Shown here piece by piece: positions 45,100 to 55,753 of a stretch of DNA of 64,000 nt. The notes under the pieces are model-generated. The model searched no databases. It saw nothing but the letters and a program-made list of their open reading frames with translations, and was not told where the DNA came from. Each line of letters begins with the position of its first letter. The first letter of the stretch is position 1. The position numbers and the translations under genes were made by a program. This DNA comes from Mytilus galloprovincialis (lineage: Eukaryota; Mollusca; Bivalvia; Mytilida; Mytilidae), in assembly GCF_965363235.1 (NCBI RefSeq), contig NC_134850.1, forward strand, positions 43,954,602 to 44,018,601, in the 5' to 3' direction.

Positions 45100-45620
45100 A
45101 GTCCTCAATGCTCTTCAACTTCGTACCTATTTGGCCTTTTTGACATTTTTTATTCGAGCGTCACTGATGAGTCTTTTGTAGACGAAACGCGCGTCTGGTA
45201 TAAATATAGAATTTTCATCCTGGTATCTGCGATGACTTTATTTACAATCACTAGGTCGATGCCACTGCTGTTGGAGATTTATTTCCCCGAGGGTATCACC
45301 AACCCAGTAGTCAGCACTTCTGTGTTGACTTGAGGTATCTGACATTGATATGTTCATAATTATAAATTAACTGTTAACAAAACTTTGAATTTTTGAAATA
45401 CTAAGGCTTTTCTACCGCAGGAATAGATTACCTTAGCTGTATTTGGCAAAACTTTTAGGAATTTTCGGTCCTCAATGCCCTTAAAACTTCGTACTTTATT
45501 TGGCCGTTTTAACATTTTTTGATTCGAGCGTCACTGGTGAGTCTTTTGTAGACGAAACGGGCGTCTGGCGTAAATATAAAATTTTAATCCTGGTATCTGT
45601 GATGACTTTATTCATATGGA
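45100..45620 (+). repeat. Two hammerhead-like repeat units in direct repeat, ~370 bp apart
   Basis: Cores at 45164 (CTGATGA) and 45534 (CTGGTGA), each followed by GTCTTTTGTAGACGAAAC. Between them lie CCCAGTAGTCAGCACTTCTG and a CTCAATGC(T/C)CTT(C/A)AA(A)CTTCGTAC block that precedes both cores. The spacing resembles a monomer-plus-partial tandem arrangement. Confidence 0.7.
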
Positions 45621-45789
45621 TAATTACTAGTCTAAATAATTAAAGGTTTAGTGACTATGTTGAACGCATTTATTTCATCGAACTTCAAATAAAAGATACT
45701 GCATATACAGTTGATTATGCTTATATACACATTTGGTTTCTCCTTTTTGCGTCCTTTTTATATCATATAGCTCCTCACTATTTCATAAA

Positions 45790-46391
45790 ATTGAGGATGG
45801 AAATGGGGAATGTGTCAAAGAGACAACAACCCGACCACAGAACAGACAACAGCAGAAGGTCACCAATAAATCTTCAATGCAGCGAGAATCTCCCGCACCC
45901 AGAGGCGTCCTCACAGGCACTTGTCTCAGATTTTTTTTCCTATAGACCTTAATATAACATATATTAAGGTATATATGGGATTTTTTTTTCTGAGACAAGT
46001 GCCTATGGGCGTCCTCCAGCTAGCTCCTAAACAAATATATACACTAGTGTAGTGATAATGAACGTCATACTAAACTCCAAGTGATACACAAGAAACTAAA
46101 ATTAAAAATAATACAAGACTAACAAAGGCCAGAGGCTCCTGACTTGGGACAGGCGCAAAAATGCGGCATGTTTTTTAAGATCCCCCCCCTATACCTCTAG
46201 CCAATGTAGAAAAGTAAACGCATACCAATACGCACAGTAAAATTCAGTTCAAGAGAAGTCCGAGTCCGATGTCAGAAGAGGTAACAAAAGAAAATAAACA
46301 AAATAACAATAATAGATAAATAACAACAGACTACTAGCAGTTACTGACATGAAAGTTCCAGACCTCAATTAAACTCGGATTGAAAGATTAC
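45790..46391 (-). mobile_element. RT-element 3' tail copy, interrupted by a short fold-back insertion
   Basis: Inverse of 13400-13919, from AAAATTGAGGATGGAAATGG to CAATTAAACTCGGATTGAAAG. It is split by 45913-46007. No clear target duplication was found at its own ends. Confidence 0.8.
45913..46007. mobile_element. 95-bp fold-back MITE with 9-bp TSD
   Basis: Near-perfect palindrome with ends AGGCACTTGTCTCAGA and TCTGAGACAAGTGCCT and centre CCTTAATATAACATATATTAAGG-like. It is flanked by GGCGTCCTC at 45904-45912 and 46008-46016. The other copies of the surrounding repeat lack it, giving the empty site. Confidence 0.9.
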
Positions 46392-47527
46392 CCTTACCGA
46401 AAAATAAGCCCTGCAGCAAACATTTGCCGCAAGTTTGCAGCAAACATTGCTGCAAACTTGCAGCAAACAATTGGTGCAAACTTGCCGCAACCATTTCACC
46501 ATGCAAATGAAGTTTGCGGCAAGCTTGCTGCAAACATAATTATGCAAATTAGATTTGCCGCAAGCTTGTGGCAATTGTTTGTGGCAAACTTGCGGCAAAC
46601 TTGCAGGAACTACACATAAACCCAATGTCATGTGTGTAGACACATTCAATTTATCTCTTTCAAATTACACAGCAACATTTTTAAAAAGTCAATTCCAGTC
46701 TTTACACTAACAGTCATTCAAAGAATTCTTGCAAACTCATGAGATATAAGGAAATACATACATGCATTTGAGTTTGGAAAAAGGGGCAGGAGTCATTCTC
46801 AAATGACATGATATACCTGTATTAAAAATATAAAAGGTAAAATCTCAAATGTGTATTGAGTATAGAGCTATGTAATAATTGCATTACAGAATTTAACACA
46901 ATCTTAATAAACATGATCATGATGGTGCAGTACATCAGTTACAAATTCAAACTTATAATAGCTTAAGTTTTTCAATCACACATACATGTATATATAGTTG
47001 CTTACTTAATTATGTATGATGATAACATTAATTATTTTATTAAAACATGCAGTTCGATGAATCATTTGTACTTACAAAATTACATACCGATCATCCCATA
47101 TTATTGAACCAAAATGCCTCCTTGATCTCTTATATGTGAAATGCATTTCAAAACACAAACAACATGACCTAGCCACAATTTCAAATTGTTAACATCCAGG
47201 AAGTGACAACTAGGCATGCCCAGTCAATATTGTGTAATTCCTGCAATGTTCTGGTAAACATATAGAATGGTCAAAGTTTTCTGCAATCTTGCGGCAAACA
47301 TTCTTTGTTATTTTAAACTTTCTGGCAATCTTACGGCAAACATTGATGTTTCTGCAAACTTGCCCAAGCTTGCAGCAATGTTTGCCGGAAGTTTGCAGCT
47401 AGCGACAAACATCTGCAAACACTATTTTCTGTGTTCCTGCAAACTTTTTGTTTGCCGCAAGCTTGCAGCAAGTCTCCTGCAAGTCTGCTGCAAGTTTGCG
47501 GCAAACAATTCAGTTTCATAAGGGTAT
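46384..47527. mobile_element. Element with paired GCAAAC-rich subterminal arrays
   Basis: Left end TACCCTTACCGAAAAATAAG, right end (complement) TACCCTTATGAAACTGAATT. Both ends carry arrays of GCAAACTTGC(C/A)GCAA units (46415-46610 and 47280-47515) in opposing arrangement around an AT-rich centre with no gene. It fits a non-autonomous DNA transposon with repeated subterminal binding sites. The boundaries and TSD are unclear. Confidence 0.55.
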
Positions 47528-47529
47528 GT

Positions 47530-48520
47530 CTTCATCACATGTATTTCTACATTCTGAGCTTCTTCTTTTTTCGACTTTTCCTAATAAGGTGTTTGGGTGC
47601 TCCTGATATTAAAGGTGAATCCAGAAAAGAGCGTTGGACACAACAAATTTATCAAGTATTATTTGCATTTACATATATAAATTGAAAGTGAGACAAAACT
47701 TTACGACAAAAAGGGTGAGTTTATGTTTGTATATAATGGCAGAGATATTGTATTATATGTCTCTGATAATGGTATTCAAAATAATAAGACAATACTTGCA
47801 TTCCCCCCGTATATTCGTTGTTTAGCCTTGTCACTCAGTCAAGTTGTTTGTCCCTTTGGACCGCAAGGATGACTTCGACCAAGTTTTCGATTGTTCAATT
47901 AAGCCCAGTAGTTTGAGAGTATAAAACTTTTATTAAAGATTATAAACGACAGAGAACTTATGCCTAGTAATGGCAAAAAAGTGGTTTGAATGCTAACGAG
48001 TCTTCTATACGTTTGCCTATAATTGTCTAAATCCACTTACTTTATTTGAACTTTAGTGGATAGTTGTCTCATTGGCAATCACCCCACAACTTCCTTATTG
48101 TAATATCCACCAGAGACCATAGGAAGAAGATGTTAACAACAGAGGGGCAGCCCAATATCAAGAGCTTTTCCACTCGAAGGTAGTATCTAACTTACTTCGG
48201 ACATACTGTGAAATTTCTGGAAATCATGCCCAAATCATGCCCAAATGTCAGCCAATCACCAGCTGATGACAAATTGACCTTTGAAATATTGTTTCTGTTG
48301 AGGCATTATCAGGCGAAGATATTCCTTATATCTCAAATATTTTATTCTGGAGACTGACATTTTGACACCCAGACTTTATTCAACTTTTATAATATTAGTT
48401 CCCCAGTTTGACTTCCATCTCAACTCAGCTAATTATAACGGTAGTGGAATTTGAATTAGTAGCAACCTTACTCTACTAACTAATTAATATGATGAGTGAA
48501 GCCTTTTTCAAATTATTTTT
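47530..48520. other. AT-rich spacer with a repeat fragment
   Basis: 48030-48100 holds GGATAGTTGTCTCATTGGCA and CACCCCACAACTTCC, the end of the 27305-27535 family. No gene seen. Confidence 0.4.
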
Positions 48521-48529
48521 TATAGTTTG

Positions 48530-48840
48530 TTCTAATGGTGTGCTGTTACACTGTTGTCACAGGGTTAGGGGGTTGGATGCATGCCAACATGTTCAACCTT
48601 GTTATATTTTGTATATGCCTGTCCCAAGGTAGGAGCCTGGGATTTAGTGGTTGTCTTTTGTTGCTGTGTATCATATTTGTTTTATATATTTATTAGGTTT
48701 ACTTGTTTAAATGTTTTATAGCTTGTTGTTGGTATTTGTTTTGAAGGCCATACAGTGAACTTTTGTTGCAACTTGTACACAATTCGGTCTCTGGTCTAGA
48801 GTTGTCTCATTGGCAATAATACTACATTTTCTTATTTTTA
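48530..48840 (+). repeat. Dispersed mussel repeat, longer relative
   Basis: TGCCTGTCCCAAGGTAGGAG, GAAGGCCATACAGTGAACTT and GTTGTCTCATTGGCAATAAT in order; related to the 27305-27535 family. Confidence 0.6.
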
Positions 48841-48844
48841 ATTT

Positions 48845-51080
48845 CATACAGAAACCATGTGTTTCAGATCAACAGCAAGATCAATGAGACTAGAATCCGT
48901 CATATGAAACTTCAAACTAAAAAAATATGCACATGTTTTTTTATAACTAAATGGACAGTATTTATTATAAAAATTATGTACATATACTTTTTTCTGACGA
49001 AAATTCCTTAATTTGTCCAAATTTGAAAGAAATTTACTTTTTTTTAATTGCTTGCTTCTAGCAAACAATTAGCCGACATGTTTTCCATATGCAGTTACTT
49101 TAGCATGACCTTTCTCATAAAAATCTGGTGATACCAATAGGCAAGTGCGAAGGGGAAAATCAAACGTAAACATCACTTTGTCATTGAAACAATCCATATC
49201 TTATTGTACATATTATCCAAGTTCATACCTGAATATCCATGCTTCTTTGTTGATTATTTACAAAGGTGACAATCCGTTAATTTTGGCTTCATAACAGAGC
49301 CATTAATAAGCTGCCATATTTTCACATCACTGACCGATTGAAATATTTTTTTGATGATTATACGAAATAAGAAGACTAAGTTTAAGACACAGGTATGCAT
49401 TGGTTCAAGAATTAGATGAATGTTATTTTTCACAAGTCACTCGTTTCATATGACTTTGATTTCCAGGGATTGTTATCAATAAAAATAACAAAACTGTAGT
49501 ATTATTTAAAAGATTTATTGCATTGTATTTTGGTTGATGTCAGCAAAAGCATAAATGACTAAACTGAGTTTAACTCCTAGAATGCAACATAATGGGTTTA
49601 AATGTAACTACAAAACAAACACTTCACATGGATAAATAAAATGCTAAGTACAATAAAAATATACAGTATTTTCATAAAATCAAGGCATAATGTAAGTACC
49701 GGTGGTCAATGATTTAGGTAAAATCTTATTGGTTAACATGTTCAAATTACATTAACCAAAAAAAATCTTTAAAAAAAATGGTATTTTGTATTATGGTTCA
49801 AATAAACAAAAAATTTAAACAAAACTTTTAACTTATCACTTCTTGTACCTTTATGTTTATACTACATAACCAATTGACTTCTATAACAAAAATACAGATA
49901 TGTGATATAATGTTCTTTAAAATTCTGAATCAATCTGATGTTTTAAAATGATTGTGAAGCATTGCAACAATAGACATAAAATTTCTTGTTGAGGAAGCCT
50001 AGTAACAATGTTTATAGTTTTACAATTGCAGAAAATATTTGATATTTAAATAAAATATTGTATAGAATAAAGTAAAATTAAAGAAAACATTACATAGATG
50101 TAGAAACAGTCTTTTGATTAACATATAATAACAAGAGTTAAAATTGGACATTGTAAAAATCATAAATAAATACATGTATAATGAGATCAACAACAAAACA
50201 TGTAATCAATTTCAAAAAGATATGGACAAGAAACCAAATAAATTAACAGTAGGATTTCACATAATTTGAAAGGATATCCAAAAGAATAATCAATATCTCT
50301 ATTTTGATAAGCTAATTTTAAAGTCTGAGTACCATAATTGTAACAAAGTTTTATGACTGGCCTTATCTTTGAGATTGCATTAAACTTCAATCTGAACACT
50401 TGGTGTCTAAACTTTAATTTATAGTTGGCATGTCACAAAACAATAATATAAGCTATTTGAGATTTTATAATCCACAAAAAAATGTGTGCATATCCCTCTC
50501 CTGTTGAACATTGAGCTAGGTTTTGATTTTTGATTTTTTTTTTCACAATATGTGTTCAAAAGTTGAATAAATTGTATTGTTATTGACAGGGCTGTCAGTT
50601 TTTATAAAAAAAAAACTATTTTCCTTATTAATATAGCTAATAAAATAACAGTACTTTGAAAAAATGCCTTTTTAAACATATTTATAACATATTACAAATA
50701 TTCACATATAAACCTGGGTCATAAGCATAATCATTATATGTGTCTTTCAATTAATGCTATAGTAAATATGTAAATGATCTGAAAAATACATCCAAAATAC
50801 TGATATTGCAATTACCTCCCTTTTAAAAATTATGTAAACATGATCATGATGATATACAATTTAAAATCATTTACCAAACTGTAAAACAGCATATTATGTT
50901 ACATGTATGTCTATAAGTTGTTATGATATACACTTAAAAATAAAATTCTTGGATCTGTAAATGGAAAGTTCATATTTCACACATCTTACTGACTATAATA
51001 TTAATGCAAAGTATAACATATGTTGTAAAAATAAATTGAGATTGTGTGCATGGACACATATGATGCCCAACTTGCATATA
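48845..51080. other. AT-rich spacer, no gene seen
   Basis: No recognisable exon or repeat structure beyond poly-A/T runs. Confidence 0.4.
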
Positions 51081-51084
51081 TAGC

Positions 51085-51375
51085 TTTATAAAGGGACATA
51101 ACTAAAGAATTTCAAAAGTGATGCCACCCAAAATACGAAATTATCTATGTTTTGTGGTAATAAGCATTGTGCATAAGTTTCATAACATTTGGTTGAGGCA
51201 AATTGAAGTTAGAGTACATGAACTAATTTTGGCAATTTTTCCATTTAAACGAGGTATAACAATAAAAGTGACACCACCCAAATTAGATCTAGGTCTGTGT
51301 CTTATTGTTATAAGCATTCTGTATTACTTTCATAACATTTGGTTATGGCAAACTTGAAGTTAGAGAACCAAACTT
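51085..51375. repeat. Diverged ~150-bp tandem duplication
   Basis: Two units share GTGA(T/C)(G/A)CCACCCAAA, AATAAGCATT and TTTCATAACATTTGGTTG followed by a GAAGTTAGAG(T/A)AC block. The 79-codon frame across it is not a gene. Confidence 0.7.
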
Positions 51376-51989
51376 ATTATGGGGCATACTTAATGCTCCC
51401 TACACCATAGTGAGGCATATAGTACAAATGTAGTTTATTATTTTCTAATCAACAAGTCCTTGATAAAAATGAGTAATGAACAAAAAATATCACATAACTT
51501 CAGAGTTTGGATTAATCTTGGTTTAATCTATGTAAGGAAACATATAACTTTTATATAAATACAAATTACCAAACTAATTGGTAAACAATTGTTTAGATGT
51601 TTTATTGATTTCTAATTTAGTAAAAAGAATTTAGAAATGATGAATTCCATTTGAAGCTGTTTTAAATACTTTTACCTTGAATATTGAAGCGAATGATTTC
51701 CTTTCCCTGGGATGTCTTTTTTATCCATTAACTAAGTCATCTGTTTTCAAAGCCATTATAGTGGTAAATCACAAAAAAAGAACACAAATTTAAAGTATTG
51801 AAGATGATCCATTCAATACTTTAAACAAAAATTAAGCACACGACCAATCCTTACAAAAAAATTGTAAAGACAGCAAAAAGTGATATCATTACCAAATGAG
51901 CGTGTTAGTATTTCTAAAATATATTCTTTAATAGCAACAAAATCTAACTTCAGCAATCCACACGTTTCATAAATATTTACAATACAGAA

Positions 51990-52640
51990 TGAGGCGACCC
52001 GCTCGGGACTTCCTTTTTATTTCATTTCATTTGTTTTATTGTCCTCTACAAGAATATATATGGTTTAGGGGTGGGGAGGTGACCCCCTCAGGACTTCCCT
52101 TTTATTTCATTTCATTTGTTTTATTGTCAACTACAAGAATATATATGGTTTAGGGGTGGGGATCTGGACCATTTACAAGATAAAAGCACATTTTCAAATT
52201 GAACGGGGTGGGGGTGACCCCCAGGAACTTCTCTTTAATTTCATATGATTAGTTTTATGGTCCCATTTAAGAATATATATGGTTTAGGGGTGGGGATGTT
52301 GACCGTTTACAAGTTTGCAAACAAGAGGGGGTGGGGTGACCTCATAGGGACTTCCCTTTTATTTCATTTCATTTCTTTTATTGTCCTCTACAAGAATATA
52401 TATGGTTTAGGGGTGGGGATCTGGACCGTTTACAAGATAATAGCACATTCTCAAATTGAAAGGGTGGGGCCGACCCCAGGGACTTCCCTATAATTTCATT
52501 TGATTTGTTTTATTGTCCCATTCAAGAATATATATGGTTTAGGGGTGGGGATCTGGACCATTTACAAGATAAAAGCATATTCTCAAATTAAAGGGAGTGG
52601 GGATGACCCCCCAGTGACTCCCCCTTATTTCATGTGATTC
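51990..52640. repeat. ~110-130-bp tandem array, about 6 units
   Basis: Units carry GACTTCCCTTTTATTTCATT, TGTTTTATTGTCC, CAAGAATATATATGGTTTAG and GGGTGGGG, with variable lengths between. G-rich runs (GGGGTGGGGATC) recur in each unit. Confidence 0.85.
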
Positions 52641-52849
52641 GTATTATTGTCCTTTAATCATTTTGAAGACTGCATGTATCTATAACTTACAGTTTTCAAG
52701 TTATATTCATTTGAAAATTTTAGAAAATAAAATCCCATAGGGTTCTATAGTAAACCCCTCCCTCCTTTCTACCCCCCAAAATACCCCTTAATAAACTCCA
52801 ATGCACAAATGAAAGATTGATGGCTCACCTAGACATATTAGTCTACCAT

Positions 52850-53040
52850 GGTATGAAACCCTAAGTAAATCTAACAAGCGGTTTTGGAGAAACGCTGCGG
52901 ACAAGTTCATTTTTAAAGTGGCAGAAGAAAAAGAAAAAGAAAAAGAAGAAGAGGAAGAATAATAAAAATAATAAGAACTGAGCAAAAACAATAAGTCTCC
53001 AAACTTTGTTTGGGAGACTTAATAAATAATAAATCAATAA
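52850..53040 (+). repeat. Dispersed repeat with 3' hairpin
   Basis: AAGCGGTTTTGGAGAAACGC, an (AGAAAA)n tract, then the hairpin AAGTCTCCAAACTTT/GTTTGGGAGACTT at 52993-53020 and A/T-rich tail. Confidence 0.6.
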
Positions 53041-53241
53041 ATACAAACACCATTCTTCACACATAAGGCACTTCAACTCATTTAAACAGAAAGTTGGCAC
53101 TTTAAAAAATTATTTTGGTTACCCCTTTTTGTTAAAGGTTGATTGTTCAATGAATATTTAACTTTAATAATTTTCTCTTAAATATATTATAATCAACAAA
53201 GAATAATTGTTAATAACCTGTAGTTATACAGATGGAAATAT

Positions 53242-54240
53242 CAGGCCTTTACAATAACTTTTTTTTCAACTTGTCCAGTAGGACAAGTACATACCAAAAC
53301 TTACTTGTCCGAATGAAATTGTAACTTGTCCAAAAAAAATCTTAATAATAACCTTTTTTGCATTTTAAGTTGATTCAAGGAACAAAATGAATTAAAACAA
53401 TAAAACAGAATTAGACTTAATCTTTTGAAAGACTTTTCAAATATACGAGTCCAGAACAACTGAATCTAGTCATGTCACAGGACTTAGATTCTAGTTTTCA
53501 TCAAAGCCAAAGTCTCATCAGACTCTGCACATGAGGCAAAGTCTGATAGACCTGTCAATGTACACTCATTGGATTTGTATCCTGGTTTTCTATGTTGAAA
53601 AAAAGTTTATTCAAATACAATCAATAAAAAAAGAAGATGAGGTATGCCAATGAGACAACTCTCTGAGAGGGGACCAAATGACATAGAAATTAACAACTAT
53701 AGGTCACTGCATTGCAAGTATTTTTTTTCTACATATGACTAAATATGATTTTGTGAATTTTGTGGTAAATGATTTCTTCTTTTTTATTTGAAAAATATTT
53801 TGTTAAAAAATTACTGGTATGGTATTTATTTTGAAGCAACAGAATAAGGTAGGAAAAAGAGGTACTGATTTGTCATGGTCCCGAAATGTCTCCTGGGTTG
53901 CCAAACTGTCTATTAATCATGTCTATTAAAATATGGATCCTACGGTGCCAAACTGTCTTTTATACCAACAGTACTGGAAGCCAAATGTTTCCAGCTGGTG
54001 ACGAATTGTCTTGTAAAGTTACCTTATCTACAAAGCGAATTGATGATTCGGATCAGTAAACAGTCAAATTATTACTTGTTTTTTGTTTATAATTACTTTG
54101 TTCATCAAAGTTGGATGAAATTTATTTTCTGCAGAATAATTTTACTTGTCCCGTTGGACAAGCTTGATATAGCTTTTACTTGTCCGACCTTTTTTCCCTC
54201 TGGTACCGGACAATCGGACAAGCATTATTGTCGAGGCCTG
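53242..54240. mobile_element. Non-autonomous TIR element, AATAT target duplication
   Basis: 999 bp with ends CAGGCCTTTACAATAACTTT and (complement) CAGGCCTCGACAATAATGCT. AATAT is present on both flanks (53237-53241, 54241-54245). Multiple ACTTGTCC/GGACAAGT motifs lie near each end. It contains a repeat fragment (53630-53720) but no transposase. hAT-like ends are possible, but a 5-bp duplication is not the hAT norm. Confidence 0.7.
53630..53720 (-). repeat. Dispersed repeat fragment inside the TIR element
   Basis: GGTATGCCAATGAGACAACT, GACATAGAAATTAACAACTA; inverse of part of the 27305-27535 family. Confidence 0.6.
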
Positions 54241-54249
54241 AATATGCTT

Positions 54250-55366
54250 TGATAATAATGTATTAAAAGGCAAAACAGAAATCTTCATTTTTGCAATAGT
54301 GTACACAATGAGCTACTATACTATGAATTTAAATACAAATTGGAAGACTTTTTGAAAATGACCCTTGTGTGATAAATATTCAGAGAACAAATACCTACCT
54401 TTTATAAATATATATATATACATGGTATCAAATATTGTATGACAAGGTTTAGAAAAATCATTAGATCTGTTAAACAGATGGAATAGTCAGCCTCTATGTC
54501 AGAAACAAGATATTAAATGCTAATATGAGATTCAGTTTCTAATAAAAATAATAAGCATATGGAAGAATACCACTATTAAAATAACTACAGGTTCCTAAAG
54601 CTCTAATTTTACTAATCTACCCCATTCATTGCTGAAGAGAGTACTAATTTGCCTTTTCAGAATCTAACAAACCATGGGTAATCTCATTTTTCGTACACCA
54701 AAATGAAAATAACATTACATCATTGGTTGAATTTCTATTGTTTAGAACATTTTTAACCAATCACAATGTTTTGGTGTACGCTTTGAAATATGACCCAGAA
54801 TGCATTAGATTCAGTGATTATATAGCAGTGAATTGCAGATGATACATTGTGTAGATTAGATATTGTAATAGACACCACAAATGATTCTCATTCCTAATGC
54901 TAAATTATGGCAAACACCAAATGTAGATTTGATTTCTAATGACACATAAACATGTAATGTCTGAGATTGTATACACTTATAGAGCAATGTGTACAATTAC
55001 AATTAATGCATGGTTAAATTTTGCTTTTTACAATTAATACTGTAAAGTGTGGAATTTTGGCAAGTGGTTCATTTATAAAGCTAATTTCATGATTAAAATA
55101 ATATCGTGAAAATAACTTCTTGCATAAATATGATCTTAAAGAACATCTAGCCCGGTTTGTGAGTTTTTTGGTTTTCTTTTGTCGCTGTTATTCTTGAATT
55201 CCGATCTTCCTTATAATCTGATTATGCAAGGGGATTTTTTCATGATTTTATCTTTATCTTTATACAAATAAATTCATTATTTCCAACCTTGCAATATCGT
55301 AGAAAAGAGATTCTCTTTGGATTTCAATAAGTGAAATGAATGCCTATATATATAATAAAGCTTGTG
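54250..55366. other. AT-rich spacer and 3' flank of the P-ATPase gene
   Basis: No exon or clear repeat recognised. A poly(A) signal could not be placed confidently. Confidence 0.35.
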
Positions 55367-55753
55367 CTAGCTATCCAACAAAGCAACATCATCATCAGAA
55401 TTTGATTCTATTCTAAGCACCAATTTATTACTTTCTTTAATATTGTCATTAGTTTTAGAACTAAAATTATCTCCCTTGAAACACTTCTTCAAGGAGGAGG
55501 AAGACTTATTAAGGCTTGTTTCTGAGCCTGATTCTGTATCCAATAGAAGTTCAGCAGTCTCACTTTCAGGTAAACTGTCCATTCTAAGATAACCATTAGT
55601 TCGGGAGCACTCTCGACTAATGGGTGGAGGCCAATCTGGAGATGTTTTCATTTCATGTTCAATTGTACTATATTCACTGGACCATCCAGGTAAAATCTTT
55701 TCTGCCATTGCATGTAGTTTTCGCCTGGTGTAAATATTGTCTATGAAATATGT
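55367..55753 (-). CDS. P5B ATPase terminal exon, cytosolic tail
   Basis: 387 nt including the stop. Starts [20 protein letters not shown] and ends [15 protein letters not shown]. The Ser/Glu-rich tail is likely unstructured. Confidence 0.9.
   Translation of the reverse strand, partial: TYFIDNIYTRRKLHAMAEKILPGWSSEYSTIEHEMKTSPDWPPPISRECSRTNGYLRMDSLPESETAELLLDTESGSETSLNKSSSSLKKCFKGDNFSSKTNDNIKESNKLVLRIESNSDDDVALLDS

Noticed and set aside
52788..53100. Phe/Ser-rich minus-strand frames
   Set aside because: Produced by an (AGAAAA)n tract and a hairpin tail of a dispersed repeat.
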